A stretch of DNA of 64,000 nucleotides from Sporosarcina sp. Te-1 (GCF_017498505.1 NZ_CP071798.1:1550001-1614000); one strand, 5' to 3'; shown: positions 37,897 to 47,783, numbered from the stretch's first letter. A program made the numbers and translations. The notes: a model not told the origin generated them from the sequence alone.

Positions 37897-40281
37897 TTAG
37901 TTGCGTAACGGCTTCCCTTTCAGAAGCATGTGCTGCATCCGTTGTTGCGACTTCGGTTCCGCGACCAGGCTCAGGAATGCCTCCCGCTCCAAGTCCAGCA
38001 TGTATTGTTCCTCGACAAGTGTTCCATACGGCACTTTTCCGCCGGAGAGGACAAATGCCAATTTCTTCGCGATCTTCAAGTCATGGTCGCTAATATGGCC
38101 GGATAGATACATGGCTTCCGCCCCAAGCAGCATGGTCGCATAGCCCGAATCCCCTGTGACCGGAATCTTCGCTTTGGCAGGAGGGGTATAACCGCCTTCG
38201 TAAAGAGCCAACACCGCTTGTTTCGCATCATATAGCAGGTGATCCGGATTGACGCTGATGCCATCAGCGAAATCAAGGAAATTATTCCCCCGCGCTTCTT
38301 CCGCGGATGTTGACACCTTTGCCATCGCAATTGTTTCGAACACTTTGTTCGCGACATACTGATAATCAATGTGAACGCCATTCGGCAGGCCTTTCAAGTG
38401 TTTGGCATACAAGTTGACGTTTCCGCCTCCGCCCGGAATCAGCCCGACTCCCACTTCGACAAGACCAATATACGTTTCCGCGGATGCTTGGATATGAGCC
38501 GCCGGCAAACAGACTTCCGCTCCGCCGCCAAGCGCCATTTGGAAAGGAGCTGCAACGACAGGCTTTCGGCAGTATTTGATTTTCATCATCGCATTTTGGA
38601 ATTGGCGAATCGTGAAATCAAGTTCAAAAATATTATCATCCTGCGCTTCCATCAAAATCATGCCAAGGTTCGCGCCAACACAGAAGTTTTTGCCTTGGTT
38701 GCCTATAACGAGACCTTTATAGTTCTTTTCCACTTCATCAATCGCAAAGTTGATCATTTGGATAATATCGAGCCCAATCGCATTGGATTGCGAATGGAAT
38801 TCGAGCAGTGCAATGCCGTCACCCAGGTCAATCAGGCTGGCGCCGGAATTTTTCTTAATGACGCCGTGCTTTTTCTTATAGCGTTTCAAGTCGATGACCT
38901 TTTCATTGACCGGGACCGGCTGGTACGTATCGCCGTCAAAATAGAATACGTCTCCCTCTTCTTCTCTATAGAAAGTTTCATAGCCTTTAGCCAATAACGA
39001 ACGGACGAATGATGGAATCTCGAGCCCTTCCGCTTCCATCCGCTCCACTGATTTCGCTACGCCGATCGCATCCCAGATTTCAAATGGACCTTGCTGCCAG
39101 CCGAAGCCCCACTTCATTGCATTGTCGATTGCGACAATATCATCCGCGATCTCGCCATGCAATTGGGCCGAGTAAACGAGTGTCGGCGCGAGGATATGCC
39201 AAAGGATCTCCCCCGTCCGATCATTCGCATAGACGAGGCTCTTCACTTTGTTCACGAGCCCTTTCTGCTGCTTCGCCATTTCAATTGAAGGCGTTTTCAA
39301 TTTTTTCGTGGGTCCGTATTCAAACGTTTCTGGATCCAGCTCAAGAATTTCCTTGCCTTGCTTTAAATAAAATCCTTGCTTGGATTTTGCGCCTAACCAT
39401 CCATTGTCGATCATCTTCTTCATGAAAGGCGGCAATTCAAATACTTTTTGTTCCTCGCCTTGCGTCTGATCGTAGACGTTTTTTGCCACATGCATGAACG
39501 TGTCCAGTCCGACCACATCCAATGTGCGGAATGTCGCTGATTTCGGACGGCCGATCAGTGTACCTGTAACCGAGTCGACTTCCCCGATGGAAAAACCGCG
39601 TTTCTCCATTTCTCGTAATGTGATCAGCAAACCGTATGTACCAATCCGGTTGGCAATGAAATTCGGTGTATCTTTCGCCAAGACGACCCCTTTGCCAAGA
39701 CGATCCTCCGCAAAATTCGTCATGTATTCCACAACTTCCGCCGATGTCGCTTCTGTCGGAATGATTTCAAGCAATTTTAAGTAACGAGGCGGATTGAAAA
39801 AGTGAGTGCCTAGGAAATGCTTCCGGAAATCTTCGGATCGTCCTTCAGCCATCGCTTCAATGCTGATGCCCGACGTGTTGGAGCTGACGATCGTCCCCTC
39901 CGTCCGGATGGCATCGATTTTCTCATACAGCCCTTTCTTCACTTCCAAGTTTTCCACGACGACTTCAATGATCCAGTCGACATCCTTTAATTTCTCCAAA
40001 TCATCATCCAAGTTCCCGACTTGGATTAGGGAAAGGTTCTTTTTTGAAGTTAACGGTGCCGGTTTCTGTTTCACGAGTTTTTCCAAAGCAGACGCCGCAA
40101 ACTTGTTGCGCACCTTTGGATCATCAAGGGAAAGTCCCTTCCCTTCCTCTTCTTCCGTCAATTTGTTCGGGACGATGTCCAGCAACAAGACGGGAATGCC
40201 GATATTCGCGAGATGGGCTGCAATGCCAGATCCCATGACGCCTGAACCTAATACTGCCGCTTTTTTTATTTGATAAGCCAC
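37897..40281 (-). CDS. fadN: Bifunctional 3-hydroxyacyl-CoA dehydrogenase/enoyl-CoA hydratase FadN
   Basis: A 794-residue fusion. The N-terminal NAD-binding dehydrogenase ([20 protein letters not shown]) and helical domains span about residues 1-470. A C-terminal crotonase domain contains the oxyanion segment [12 protein letters not shown] and the [13 protein letters not shown] region with the catalytic Glu. It performs the hydration and second oxidation steps. First gene of the operon, with the FadR operator 20 bases upstream of ATG. Confidence 0.96.
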   Translation of the reverse strand: MAYQIKKAAVLGSGVMGSGIAAHLANIGIPVLLLDIVPNKLTEEEEGKGLSLDDPKVRNKFAASALEKLVKQKPAPLTSKKNLSLIQVGNLDDDLEKLKDVDWIIEVVVENLEVKKGLYEKIDAIRTEGTIVSSNTSGISIEAMAEGRSEDFRKHFLGTHFFNPPRYLKLLEIIPTEATSAEVVEYMTNFAEDRLGKGVVLAKDTPNFIANRIGTYGLLITLREMEKRGFSIGEVDSVTGTLIGRPKSATFRTLDVVGLDTFMHVAKNVYDQTQGEEQKVFELPPFMKKMIDNGWLGAKSKQGFYLKQGKEILELDPETFEYGPTKKLKTPSIEMAKQQKGLVNKVKSLVYANDRTGEILWHILAPTLVYSAQLHGEIADDIVAIDNAMKWGFGWQQGPFEIWDAIGVAKSVERMEAEGLEIPSFVRSLLAKGYETFYREEEGDVFYFDGDTYQPVPVNEKVIDLKRYKKKHGVIKKNSGASLIDLGDGIALLEFHSQSNAIGLDIIQMINFAIDEVEKNYKGLVIGNQGKNFCVGANLGMILMEAQDDNIFELDFTIRQFQNAMMKIKYCRKPVVAAPFQMALGGGAEVCLPAAHIQASAETYIGLVEVGVGLIPGGGGNVNLYAKHLKGLPNGVHIDYQYVANKVFETIAMAKVSTSAEEARGNNFLDFADGISVNPDHLLYDAKQAVLALYEGGYTPPAKAKIPVTGDSGYATMLLGAEAMYLSGHISDHDLKIAKKLAFVLSGGKVPYGTLVEEQYMLDLEREAFLSLVAEPKSQQRMQHMLLKGKPLRN

Positions 40282-40302
40282 GTGCGAAGCCTCCCTTTAT
40301 CT

Positions 40303-40320
40303 TGAATGAATGCTCATTCA
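40303..40320. promoter_or_regulatory. fadR box: FadR operator upstream of fadN
   Basis: TGAATGAATGCTCATTCA matches the B. subtilis FadR (TetR-family, YsiA) consensus TGAATGAMTANTCATTCA at 17 of 18 positions. A TAAAAT -10 on the minus strand lies just upstream (40326-40321), so binding would block transcription start until long-chain acyl-CoA releases the repressor. Confidence 0.9.
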
Positions 40321-40505
40321 TTTTACGAGTAAAAAAAATACCTCGAACTCTATGTCTATCATTTTAGAACATTAGCGTTGTTTTCGCAATATTTAAATCG
40401 GAAATTTTAAAAAATCTTCCACTTCTCTTCCTCAGGGCATTTTAGTACACGCTTGAGTGAAAAGGATGTAAACTAGTGGATAGCAACTTGGAAGGGGATA
40501 AAAGT

Positions 40506-40829
40506 ATGAAGTCTATTACGACAGTCGAACAATTCAACGAAATTATTTCAAATGACCATAAAGCATTAGTTAAATTCCAAGCAGGCTGGTGTCCGGACTG
40601 CACGCGGATGGACATGTTCATCGATCCGATCGTAGAAGAATACGATATGTATACATGGTATGACCTGGATCGTGACGTGCTCCCGGAAGTCGCTGAAAAA
40701 TATGATGTCATGGGGATCCCGAGCTTGTTGATCTTCCAAAATGGCGAGAAGAAAGCACATCTTCATAGCGCAAGCGCCAAGACACCTGATCAAGTAATCG
40801 ATTTCCTGGAAAGCGTCAACGAACAATAA
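40506..40829 (+). CDS. ytpP: Thioredoxin-like protein (YtpP-like)
   Basis: A 107-residue thioredoxin-fold protein with active site GWCPDC, then RMDMFIDPIV and the cis-Pro of MGIPSLLIF. The size and the WCPDC form match YtpP of Bacillus. The start is ATG 40506 behind GGAAGGGG; a GTG at 40476 would extend it without its own site. Divergent from fadN. Likely a cytoplasmic reductase of unknown target. Confidence 0.85.
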   Translation: MKSITTVEQFNEIISNDHKALVKFQAGWCPDCTRMDMFIDPIVEEYDMYTWYDLDRDVLPEVAEKYDVMGIPSLLIFQNGEKKAHLHSASAKTPDQVIDFLESVNEQ

Positions 40830-40938
40830 TTTCGTCAATCCATAGCGGTGGCAGTTACTTACAACTTGCTATCGCTATTTTTCTATCTGTATGGTTCCAA
40901 ATCAAGTATAATAAAGAAAATCATTCATGAGGTGTAAC

Positions 40939-41403
40939 ATGGACTACGAAAAAGAGATCGAGCGATTAAAGGCACGTATCGAAGAATGCGAACAGATCAT
41001 CAAGGAAACGTCCGTGCCGATCATTTCATCAATTGTGGAGAATACTATTTTAGTGCCAGTCGTCGGCTACGCAGGTTCGGAACGGTTTGAATTGATCCGG
41101 ACGAGAGTGTTGGAATACTTGGATACGAACCGCCATGTCAATTGCGCTGTTTTTGATTTCACAGGAGCGGACTTGAATAAAGCAAAAGATGCCCAATTGA
41201 ACGTGTTGGCGATGGAATTGGACATGCTCAACAGCACGTTGAAACTAATGGGCGTGCGGCCCATTTCCGTTGGCTTCAATCCGCATATCGTCCGGCAAAT
41301 CGTTGCCGCGGGCATTCAGATGGAATTCGAGTCGTATATCAATTTCAGGTCGGCATTGAAGGTCCTTTTGAAAGAAGAAGGACGTTCCTTGTCTACCATT
41401 TGA
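40939..41403 (+). CDS. STAS-domain protein (RsbR-like C-terminal module)
   Basis: A 154-residue protein with an N-terminal coiled coil (YEKEIERLKARIEECEQIIKE, roughly residues 3-24) and a STAS domain (VPIISSIVENTILVPVVG, VNCAVFDFTGADLNKA). It resembles the C-terminal half of RsbR co-antagonists of the sigma-B stressosome but lacks the N-terminal globin-like sensor. Thr of DFTGAD is at the position RsbT phosphorylates in RsbR/RsbS, so a link to stress signalling is possible. ATG 40939 follows AGGTG; ATG 40927 overlaps that site. Confidence 0.8.
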   Translation: MDYEKEIERLKARIEECEQIIKETSVPIISSIVENTILVPVVGYAGSERFELIRTRVLEYLDTNRHVNCAVFDFTGADLNKAKDAQLNVLAMELDMLNSTLKLMGVRPISVGFNPHIVRQIVAAGIQMEFESYINFRSALKVLLKEEGRSLSTI

Positions 41404-41431
41404 TAGCTTGCCGTAGGAAGGAGGCGCCTCG

Positions 41432-41941
41432 ATGCACCAGGTCCCTTTCACCGGAAAATCCCAATATGACGCAGATATTGATCCGAAATACAGGTCATCC
41501 GCTTGCGGCCCTGTCACAGCCTATACAATCCTTCGCCATTTCAATGAACACGGCGATATCGATGTCAATGAACTATATCGGAAGTTGGGTGGCACGCGAA
41601 TTGGTCTATTTAAATGGCGCCTGCTCCGTAACTTGCCAAAACTGCTAGGGAATACATGGCAAGTCGAACCATGCACGATTGAAGAACTGCAGAAGGAAAT
41701 CCAAGAAGGACGGCCCGTTGCCGCTAAGTTTGATAAATGGTTCACCTTCCATTGGCTGGGAACCTACGCATTTGATTACCACTGGGTGCCTGTCGTTGGG
41801 TATGAACTGAACGGTGACGACATTATCCTGCTCATTCATGATAATGGAGGAAGGCATCGGGACAGCCGAGTGCGCAAGGTTTCCTACCGGTTGAACCGTT
41901 CCATCCTATCGTTTGTAAAAATTAGAAAGACCGCTGCGTAA
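41432..41941 (+). CDS. C39-like peptidase family protein
   Basis: A 169-residue papain-fold protein of the C39-like (peptidase_C39_2) group. The probable catalytic Cys is in SSACGPVTAYTIL, the His in DYHWVPVVGYE and an Asp/Asn in IHDNGG. There is no signal peptide and no transporter fusion, so it is not a bacteriocin-processing exporter and its target is unknown. It starts 28 bases after the STAS gene with an AGGAGGCGCCTCG site, so the two are probably co-transcribed. A shared terminator follows. Confidence 0.78.
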   Translation: MHQVPFTGKSQYDADIDPKYRSSACGPVTAYTILRHFNEHGDIDVNELYRKLGGTRIGLFKWRLLRNLPKLLGNTWQVEPCTIEELQKEIQEGRPVAAKFDKWFTFHWLGTYAFDYHWVPVVGYELNGDDIILLIHDNGGRHRDSRVRKVSYRLNRSILSFVKIRKTAA

Positions 41942-41956
41942 TGTGCAGCGGTCTTT
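41926..41956. terminator. Bidirectional terminator
   Basis: AAAGACCGCTGC (41926-41937) pairs with GCAGCGGTCTTT (41945-41956). It serves the C39-like gene and the convergent exonuclease gene; its first arm holds the last codons of the peptidase gene. Confidence 0.93.
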
Positions 41957-41957
41957 C

Positions 41958-42851
41958 TTATGAAGTCTGGAACAATGAATCCATCTGCCGTACGATCATC
42001 GTATAACCCATCTCTATGAGCTCATCCCGCAACACAGTATTGAAGTCAGGAAGATTCAGTGCTTCGAGCGGGTCGTCAAAATCAAGCTTGCAATGGATTT
42101 CCGCCAGTTGTCTGGAAAGACGCAGCATGGCCATATCCTGTTCAATTTTCTTGCGAGTCCCCGCAGCTACTTCATCCAACGCCTCGATGACGCCTTCCAC
42201 AGATCCATACTGCTGGATCAATTTAAGCGCCGTCTTCGGTCCGATTCCTTTGACGCCCGGATAGCCATCACTCGTATCGCCAGTGAATGCTTTTGTGTCA
42301 ATGAACTGCATCGGCGTAATTTCATATTCATTCAAAAAACGTTCCTCTGTGTAGACATCATAGACGTTGTATCCTTTTTTCATGAACGCAATCTTGACAT
42401 CTGGCCGTAGCAGCTGTAATAAATCCTTGTCACCTGTCACGATGGTCACTTCGGCCTTGCCTTCCCATTCGCACACGAGCGAACCGATCAGGTCATCCGC
42501 CTCCATGCCCGCAATGCCGTAATTTTTCCAGCCGATTTTTTCCGACAACTCTCGCGCCATATCAAACTGAGGCACCATCTCAGGCGCCGGCGCCGGCCGG
42601 TTCGCTTTGTACCCATCGAACAGTTCATTTCGGAACGTATGCATCCCCATATCCCAGCAGACGGCCATATGGGTCGGCTTGAAGATTGAAACTGCAGTCA
42701 TCGCATGCCGGACAAATCCTTGGACACCGTTAGTCGGCACCCCCTCGGCATTCGGAAAGTAATGCCCCATGGCAGACGTGGCGAAAAATGAACGGAACAG
42801 CAGTGCCATGCCGTCGATTAATAAAATATGTGGTTTTTCGTTTGGTTCCAT
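41958..42851 (-). CDS. ypcP: 5'-3' exonuclease of the FEN/PolI N-terminal domain family (YpcP-like)
   Basis: A 297-residue stand-alone flap/5'-3' exonuclease, able to remove RNA primers or flaps during replication and repair. Metal-binding acidic residues are in LLIDGMALLFR, YKANRP, GMEADDLIGS, VTGDKDLLQL and GDTSDGYPGVKG, followed by the helix-hairpin-helix GIGPKTALKLI. Monocistronic; divergent from the FAD oxidoreductase. Confidence 0.92.
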   Translation of the reverse strand: MEPNEKPHILLIDGMALLFRSFFATSAMGHYFPNAEGVPTNGVQGFVRHAMTAVSIFKPTHMAVCWDMGMHTFRNELFDGYKANRPAPAPEMVPQFDMARELSEKIGWKNYGIAGMEADDLIGSLVCEWEGKAEVTIVTGDKDLLQLLRPDVKIAFMKKGYNVYDVYTEERFLNEYEITPMQFIDTKAFTGDTSDGYPGVKGIGPKTALKLIQQYGSVEGVIEALDEVAAGTRKKIEQDMAMLRLSRQLAEIHCKLDFDDPLEALNLPDFNTVLRDELIEMGYTMIVRQMDSLFQTS

Positions 42852-42933
42852 CGTAATTTCCTCCTTTTTTTGTTGTCATGCTCGTTTATAGTCATTTCGT
42901 TAGCGGGTAAATAGATGGCGAGGGGGAATCGAT

Positions 42934-44163
42934 ATGCCAATCCATGCTGGCCAGTTATATTGGCCGACCACGATGAACGAAGCCAGTACGATAAAAAATC
43001 AATTACTTGAAAAGACATACGACGCGGTGGTCATAGGCGGCGGCATGTCCGGCGCACTGACCGCCCTGTCCCTGATAACCGCCGGGTTGACAGTAGCCGT
43101 TGTGGATAAGAACGATTTCGCTGCCGGCAGCACGGCTGCTAACACTGGATTGCTGCAATACTCCAATGATATCATGCTTCACGAACTGATTGAACAGATT
43201 GGAGAGGAAAAGGCCGTTGCATTTTATCAATTATGCTACAAGGCGTTGAATGATTTGAAAGAAACGGCTGGCAAACTGCCCGTCGATCCTGAATTCATCA
43301 ACCGGCCCAGCATCTATTATGCTAGTGATGAGAATGATCTTGGGAAAATCAAAAAAGAATTTGAGGTGCTCACGAAATATGACTTCCCTTGTGAGTATTG
43401 GGATCATTCCACACTTATCAAAAAGACGGGCATTGACAAGCCTGGTGCATTGTTGACCTATGGGGATGCGGAGGTCAACCCGTATAAATTGGTAAGAGGG
43501 ATCTTGCAGATGATCCAGTCGCAAGGAGCAGATCTACATAGCGGTTTGGAAGTTACAGATGTCATAGAAGCCAAGGGAATGTTAAATGTCCTGACATCTG
43601 GCGGTATTGTCAAAGCACGGAATGTCATCTATACAACCGGCTACGTGAAACCGCCTGTCGGCAAGCTGACGGGAGAAGTCCTAAAAAGGACCTACGTCGC
43701 TGTCAGCAAACCGATCACGCAGCCTGCCTGGTACGAAAAAGCACTGATTTGGGAAACGAAACGCCCTTATTTGTATATGCGGACGACAGTGGACGACCGA
43801 ATCATTATCGGAGGATTAGACGAGGAAACAGACCAGATGGATATCTCACAGGAGGCAATCCGAACGAAGGCGGAACGGCTCATTTTGGAAGCCAACGACT
43901 TAATCCCCGGTCTCCAATTGGAAGTGGACATGTCATACGGTGCCCTTTTCGGTGAATCCAAAGATGAACTTCCGTTTATCGGCCGGCACCCTGAGAAGCT
44001 GCATCATTACTATTTGCTCGGCTTCGGCGGCAACGGGACCGTATACAGCATGCTCGGTGCGAAGATGCTGACTGAATTGATTCAAGGAAAGGAACCAGCC
44101 TATTCGCAAATTGTCGGGCTTGATCGGAGTGTGCCGAGGACGGACCATACTATCATTCGATAA
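42934..44163 (+). CDS. FAD-dependent oxidoreductase of the DAO (glycine/sarcosine oxidase-like) family
   Basis: A 409-residue enzyme with the dinucleotide-binding motif VVIGGGMSGALTALSL (about residues 32-47), the DKNDFAAGSTAANTG flavin segment and the C-terminal YLLGFGGNGTVYSM motif that closes the FAD site. It probably oxidises a secondary or primary amine such as an N-methyl or D-amino acid; the substrate is unknown. The start at 42934 follows GAGGGGGA; an internal ATG at 42973 could also serve. Monocistronic. Confidence 0.88.
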   Translation: MPIHAGQLYWPTTMNEASTIKNQLLEKTYDAVVIGGGMSGALTALSLITAGLTVAVVDKNDFAAGSTAANTGLLQYSNDIMLHELIEQIGEEKAVAFYQLCYKALNDLKETAGKLPVDPEFINRPSIYYASDENDLGKIKKEFEVLTKYDFPCEYWDHSTLIKKTGIDKPGALLTYGDAEVNPYKLVRGILQMIQSQGADLHSGLEVTDVIEAKGMLNVLTSGGIVKARNVIYTTGYVKPPVGKLTGEVLKRTYVAVSKPITQPAWYEKALIWETKRPYLYMRTTVDDRIIIGGLDEETDQMDISQEAIRTKAERLILEANDLIPGLQLEVDMSYGALFGESKDELPFIGRHPEKLHHYYLLGFGGNGTVYSMLGAKMLTELIQGKEPAYSQIVGLDRSVPRTDHTIIR

Positions 44164-44274
44164 AAATACACTATTTTGTTAGCTTGACCATATTACTCAG
44201 TCAATTGTACACCCTTCTGTAAATCGATATGCTATTCTTACAGTAGAACATGACATGATTGAAGGTAATAAACA

Positions 44275-44799
44275 GTGCAAAGTTATATGGAAAAGACGAC
44301 CCCCAACAGAATACATATTATTGGTTCCATTGGTAGTGGCAAAACAACGTTAGCGAAGCAACTTTCGAAGCAGTTAACTATCCCCTGTTTTGAATTGGAT
44401 AATGTCGTTTAGAAAAGGTTGGATACCGGCGATATAAAACGGACTGAGCAAGAAAGAGACGCGTATTTAAGCTCAGTTCTTGCCTCAAATAACTGGATTA
44501 TCGAAGGTGTTCATCATAAATGGGTCTCACCATGTTTTCAACAAGCTGAGGTCATTTTATTTTTAGATACCGATATTACTAAAAGGCGATTCAGAATAAT
44601 AAAGAGATTTATTATGCAAAAGCTCGGTGTCGAAAAAGCTAACTACCAACCGACATTGAAAATCTTAAAAGATTTATATAACTACAATACTGTATTTGAA
44701 CATAAAAGTAAGCCTGAAATAGTTGAAATGTTAGGTCCTTATCATGACAAAGTAATCGTTATAAAAAGTCAGGATGAATTAACAAGCTTGTTCAAATAA
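44275..44799 (+). pseudogene. P-loop nucleotide kinase-like gene (DNA topology modulation/FlaR-like) interrupted by an in-frame amber codon
   Basis: One frame from GTG 44275 (behind GAAGGTAATAAACA) to 44799 is broken only by TAG at 44410-44412. Before it: HIIGSIGSGKTTLAKQL (Walker A) and CFELDNVV. After it: KRLDTGDIKRTEQERDAYL and IIEGVHHKWV. In relatives a Trp follows ELDNVV, so a single TGG-to-TAG change explains the stop. A fragment starting at an internal codon (44419) would lack the P-loop and be inactive. Readthrough or a base-call error are the alternatives. Confidence 0.8.
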
Positions 44800-44812
44800 A
44801 GGAAGCTCTATT

Positions 44813-44852
44813 TCACCAAAAAAGACCCGGCTTTATTCGGTCTTTTCTGGTG
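44813..44852. terminator. Bidirectional terminator
   Basis: CACCA...AAAAGACC pairs with GGTCTTTT..TGGTG around a C-G-rich loop. It lies between the broken kinase gene and the convergent DUF2441-like remnant. Confidence 0.8.
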
Positions 44853-44863
44853 TAATATGAAAA

Positions 44864-45227
44864 CTATTGTGTTGTAAAATCATCAATAATTTCAACCACT
44901 TCTATATTGCCATTGATTAAAAGTTCCGGAAGCTGGTTATCCCGATTCCCCTTCCAATAGTCTCTAGCTTGTTCCATTTTTCGAGAGAACGAAACGCCAT
45001 CCTCCTTCGGCAACTTCGGCATCCTCTTTATTTAATGTCAGACCTTCTTCCGTATAGTGATTGGATAATATTTTGATAAAGTCCTCCCCTTTAGAATTTA
45101 ATTGTTCCCTTTCAAAGAAGAAACGATATAAAGTATTGTGTTGGTTTCTATCAAAATGGATGATTTGTCCGAGATGCATTTTTGTTCTTGTTACGATGTG
45201 ATAAACAATCAATTCGTTCTCTTTCAT
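44864..45227 (-). pseudogene. DUF2441-like gene with internal deletion and frame change
   Basis: From ATG 45227 the frame gives YHIVTRTKMHLGQIIHFDRN...NTLYRFFFEREQLNSKGEDF, as at the N-terminus of DUF2441 proteins, then loses similarity after LNKEDAE and stops at 44964. In the next frame, up to TAG at 44864, the sequence LPKEDGVSFSRKMEQARDYW and then LPELLINGNIEVVEIIDDF resembles the C-terminal end of the same family as I recall it. The central part is missing, consistent with one out-of-frame deletion near 45005. If my memory of the family is wrong, an 87-residue hypothetical protein (44964-45227) is the fallback. Confidence 0.5.
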
Positions 45228-45260
45228 AGATGCCCTCCAACTAGTAGTTTTTCTCTGAGA

Positions 45261-45297
45261 TAAAAAAGATGAAGGGACAACAAGTTCCCTTCACCTT
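45261..45297 (-). terminator. hutH terminator
   Basis: Stem GATGAAGGGA with TCCCTTCACC; TTTTTTATC follows on the minus strand. It lies 17 bases beyond the hutH stop. Confidence 0.85.
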
Positions 45298-45313
45298 CTT
45301 TCAATCATATTAA

Positions 45314-46792
45314 TCACTTTACGAGCAAATCGGCAATCCTTTCGATATCCGGAGCGAACACTCGGTCTTCATCGATCGGCTGCACCAACGCAATCAATTC
45401 ATCAAACTTCGCTTTAGTCTTTGGCGCCATCTGGTCTTCTCCACGATGTCGACAGCCCGTCAAGGCACATAATGCTTCGATCGCTAATACTCGTTTTGCA
45501 TTTTGGATGATCTGATTCGCATGGCGGGAACCGATTGTCCCCATCGATACATGATCCTCCTGATTCCCTGAAGACGGAATGGAATCAACGGAAGCCGGAT
45601 GAGCAAGCGTTTTGTTTTCGGACACGAGACTGGCCGCCGAATATTGCAGGATCATTGCCCCAGACTGCAAGCCGGGCTGCGGGCTCAAAAATGGCGGCAA
45701 CCCCTCATTCAACTGCGGATTGACGAGCCGTTCAATTCGGCGTTCCGAAATATTCGCAAGCTCTGCTACCCCAATTTTGAGGAAATCCATCGCAAAAGCG
45801 ATCGGTTGGCCATGGAAATTGCCGCCCGACACGACCACATCGCCCTCTTCAAAGATGAGCGGATTATCCGTAGCCGCGTTCATTTCTATTTCAAGCTTTT
45901 CCTTCACATACGTGAGAACTTGCCAACTTGCCCCGTGCACCTGTGGAATGCAGCGGATCGAATAGGCATCTTGCACTCGCTTCTCCCCTTGCGTTGTGGT
46001 CAGGCAGCTTCCCTTCAGCCAATCGAGCATGCGGGATGCAACATCTACTTGCTCTTGATAGCCGCGTGCTTCATGGATTGCCGGGTGGAAGGCATCTGTA
46101 ATGCCATAGAGAGCCTCCATAGTCATAGCAGCAATCCACTCGCTCGCATAGGCCAGTTTTTCCGCTTCGAGATAATTCACGACGCCTTGTGCGGTCATCG
46201 CCTGTGTACCATTAATGAGCGCAAGCCCTTCCTTCGCCTCCAGGACAATCGGATCCAATCCATGTTCTTTCCAGACATTTTGTGCTGGTTCCGGCCGGCC
46301 ATCTTTCCAAACAGCCCCCTCCCCTACTAGCACGAGCGCCAAATGGGAAAGCGGCGCCAAATCACCCGATGCTCCAAGAGAGCCTTGCTGCGGAATGACC
46401 GGATGGATTCCGTTGTTCACCATATAGGCGAAGCGTTCCAAGACGACAGGACGAATACCGGAGAATCCTTTCAGTAAGGCATTCAACCGTAGGACCACCA
46501 TCGCCCGAGACACCATTTCCGGAAACGGCTCTCCGACTCCGCACGCATGCGACCGGATTAAATGAAGCTGCAATGCCTTTGTGTCCTTCTCGTCTATTTT
46601 TACATCACTGAACTTACCGAAGCCTGTATTGATACCATATACAGTTTTATCATTTCGGACGATACCATCCACCGCTTTACGGCTCTTTTGCACGCGACCC
46701 AGCGCCGCTTCATCCAATGTGACGCGCTGATTGTTATATAAAATCTCATTCATTTGAGTAAGTGTTAAAGAAGAACCTGTTAAAACGACCAT
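45314..46792 (-). CDS. hutH: Histidine ammonia-lyase
   Basis: A 492-residue enzyme that converts histidine to urocanate and ammonia, the first step of histidine use. The self-forming MIO cofactor comes from Ala141-Ser142-Gly143 in [14 protein letters not shown]; the [10 protein letters not shown] and QNYSAA-equivalent ([12 protein letters not shown]) regions are intact. I chose ATG 46792 (MVVLTGSS), which fits the family N-terminus; ATG 46801 adds three residues and the frame continues further without support. No hutU, hutI or hutG is nearby, so the rest of the pathway must lie elsewhere or be absent. Confidence 0.93.
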   Translation of the reverse strand: MVVLTGSSLTLTQMNEILYNNQRVTLDEAALGRVQKSRKAVDGIVRNDKTVYGINTGFGKFSDVKIDEKDTKALQLHLIRSHACGVGEPFPEMVSRAMVVLRLNALLKGFSGIRPVVLERFAYMVNNGIHPVIPQQGSLGASGDLAPLSHLALVLVGEGAVWKDGRPEPAQNVWKEHGLDPIVLEAKEGLALINGTQAMTAQGVVNYLEAEKLAYASEWIAAMTMEALYGITDAFHPAIHEARGYQEQVDVASRMLDWLKGSCLTTTQGEKRVQDAYSIRCIPQVHGASWQVLTYVKEKLEIEMNAATDNPLIFEEGDVVVSGGNFHGQPIAFAMDFLKIGVAELANISERRIERLVNPQLNEGLPPFLSPQPGLQSGAMILQYSAASLVSENKTLAHPASVDSIPSSGNQEDHVSMGTIGSRHANQIIQNAKRVLAIEALCALTGCRHRGEDQMAPKTKAKFDELIALVQPIDEDRVFAPDIERIADLLVK

Positions 46793-47051
46793 GCCTACCA
46801 TCCCTCTCCCTGAAAATAAAAACCGATTTATATCGCTATCGTACATGATTTAATACGGTTTTTGTTCATTTTTCCGAAAGTTTGTTCTATGGTAATGTGG
46901 TGGCGATTTACTATGCTGAAGAAAGCATTAACAACTTGACACTAGTCGATTGATTCAATTCATTGGCCGAGGCAAATTTGAAAAGCGTCCAACCACTTTT
47001 CATCTAGGTGCATACACTAGGTTGATAACGTGAAAGGAGAGTTTGCAGCGA

Positions 47052-47765
47052 ATGAATTCAGATAGCTTAGGAAATGAACAATGGTACCCGCAATTGCCAG
47101 AAGGCTTTGACAGAGAGGATGATCGTATGTATGCACAGGGAATGGACGGATGGATGCCCGGTACCGGCATGCCAAACTCATACGGAGGAAGCTGGATGCC
47201 CGGACAACAAAACTGGTCGGACGGTGGTATGATGCCTGGAATGCAAACACCAGGATTCGGTGGATGGCAGAATCCAAATGAACAAATCAGTCCGGCACTT
47301 TTCCCAGGGGGATCCGGTTTTCCCGGCCAAGGCGGATTTCCTGGCCAAGGCGGTTTTCCTGGTTTCCCATCTAGTCCAGGAGGGTTTCCAGGTTTCCCAC
47401 CAGGCGGAGGCGGATTCCCCGGATTCCCACCAGGGCAAGGAGGCTTTCCAGGATCACCGCCCGGCCAAGGCGGTTTTCCGGGACAATTCCCCGGACAGGG
47501 AGGCAACCAAGCACCGACATCTCCACCGCCAAACTTTACTCCTTCCTACCCGGAACAACAGCTATTTAGGGTAGATCCAGGAGGCATCCGCGGCTGCCTG
47601 TTCCGCTATACATTTATTTGGCTATCCCGTAATAGAGGCTTCTGGTTCTTCCCAACTTTCGTCGGCAGAACATCGGTCGCCGGATTCCGTTGGCGCAGCC
47701 GGACGAGACGCTGGGAGTACTTCGGCATTGATTTAGACCGGATTGAGGCGTTTACTTGTTTTTGA
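47052..47765 (+). CDS. Gly/Phe/Pro-repeat collagen-like protein with conserved C-terminal domain
   Basis: A 237-residue protein in three parts. An acidic, Met/Gly-rich N-terminus covers about residues 1-80. A repeat region of about 70 residues is built from GFPGQG and GFPGFPP units. A compact aromatic/Arg C-terminal domain (about residues 175-237) contains GCLFRYTFIWL, FWFFPTFVGR and WEYFGIDLDRIEAFTCF. No signal peptide is seen. The C-terminal domain looks conserved and folded; I do not know its function. It could be a spore-surface or adhesive protein. GGAG lies 11 bases before ATG 47052. Base composition of the repeats is much more GC-rich than the flanks. It has its own terminator. Confidence 0.8.
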   Translation: MNSDSLGNEQWYPQLPEGFDREDDRMYAQGMDGWMPGTGMPNSYGGSWMPGQQNWSDGGMMPGMQTPGFGGWQNPNEQISPALFPGGSGFPGQGGFPGQGGFPGFPSSPGGFPGFPPGGGGFPGFPPGQGGFPGSPPGQGGFPGQFPGQGGNQAPTSPPPNFTPSYPEQQLFRVDPGGIRGCLFRYTFIWLSRNRGFWFFPTFVGRTSVAGFRWRSRTRRWEYFGIDLDRIEAFTCF

Positions 47766-47783
47766 GCTGAATGAGGAAATGAA

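Noticed and set aside
41432..41941. Bacteriocin-processing peptidase
   Set aside because: C39-like fold only; there is no ABC transporter domain and no leader-peptide gene nearby.
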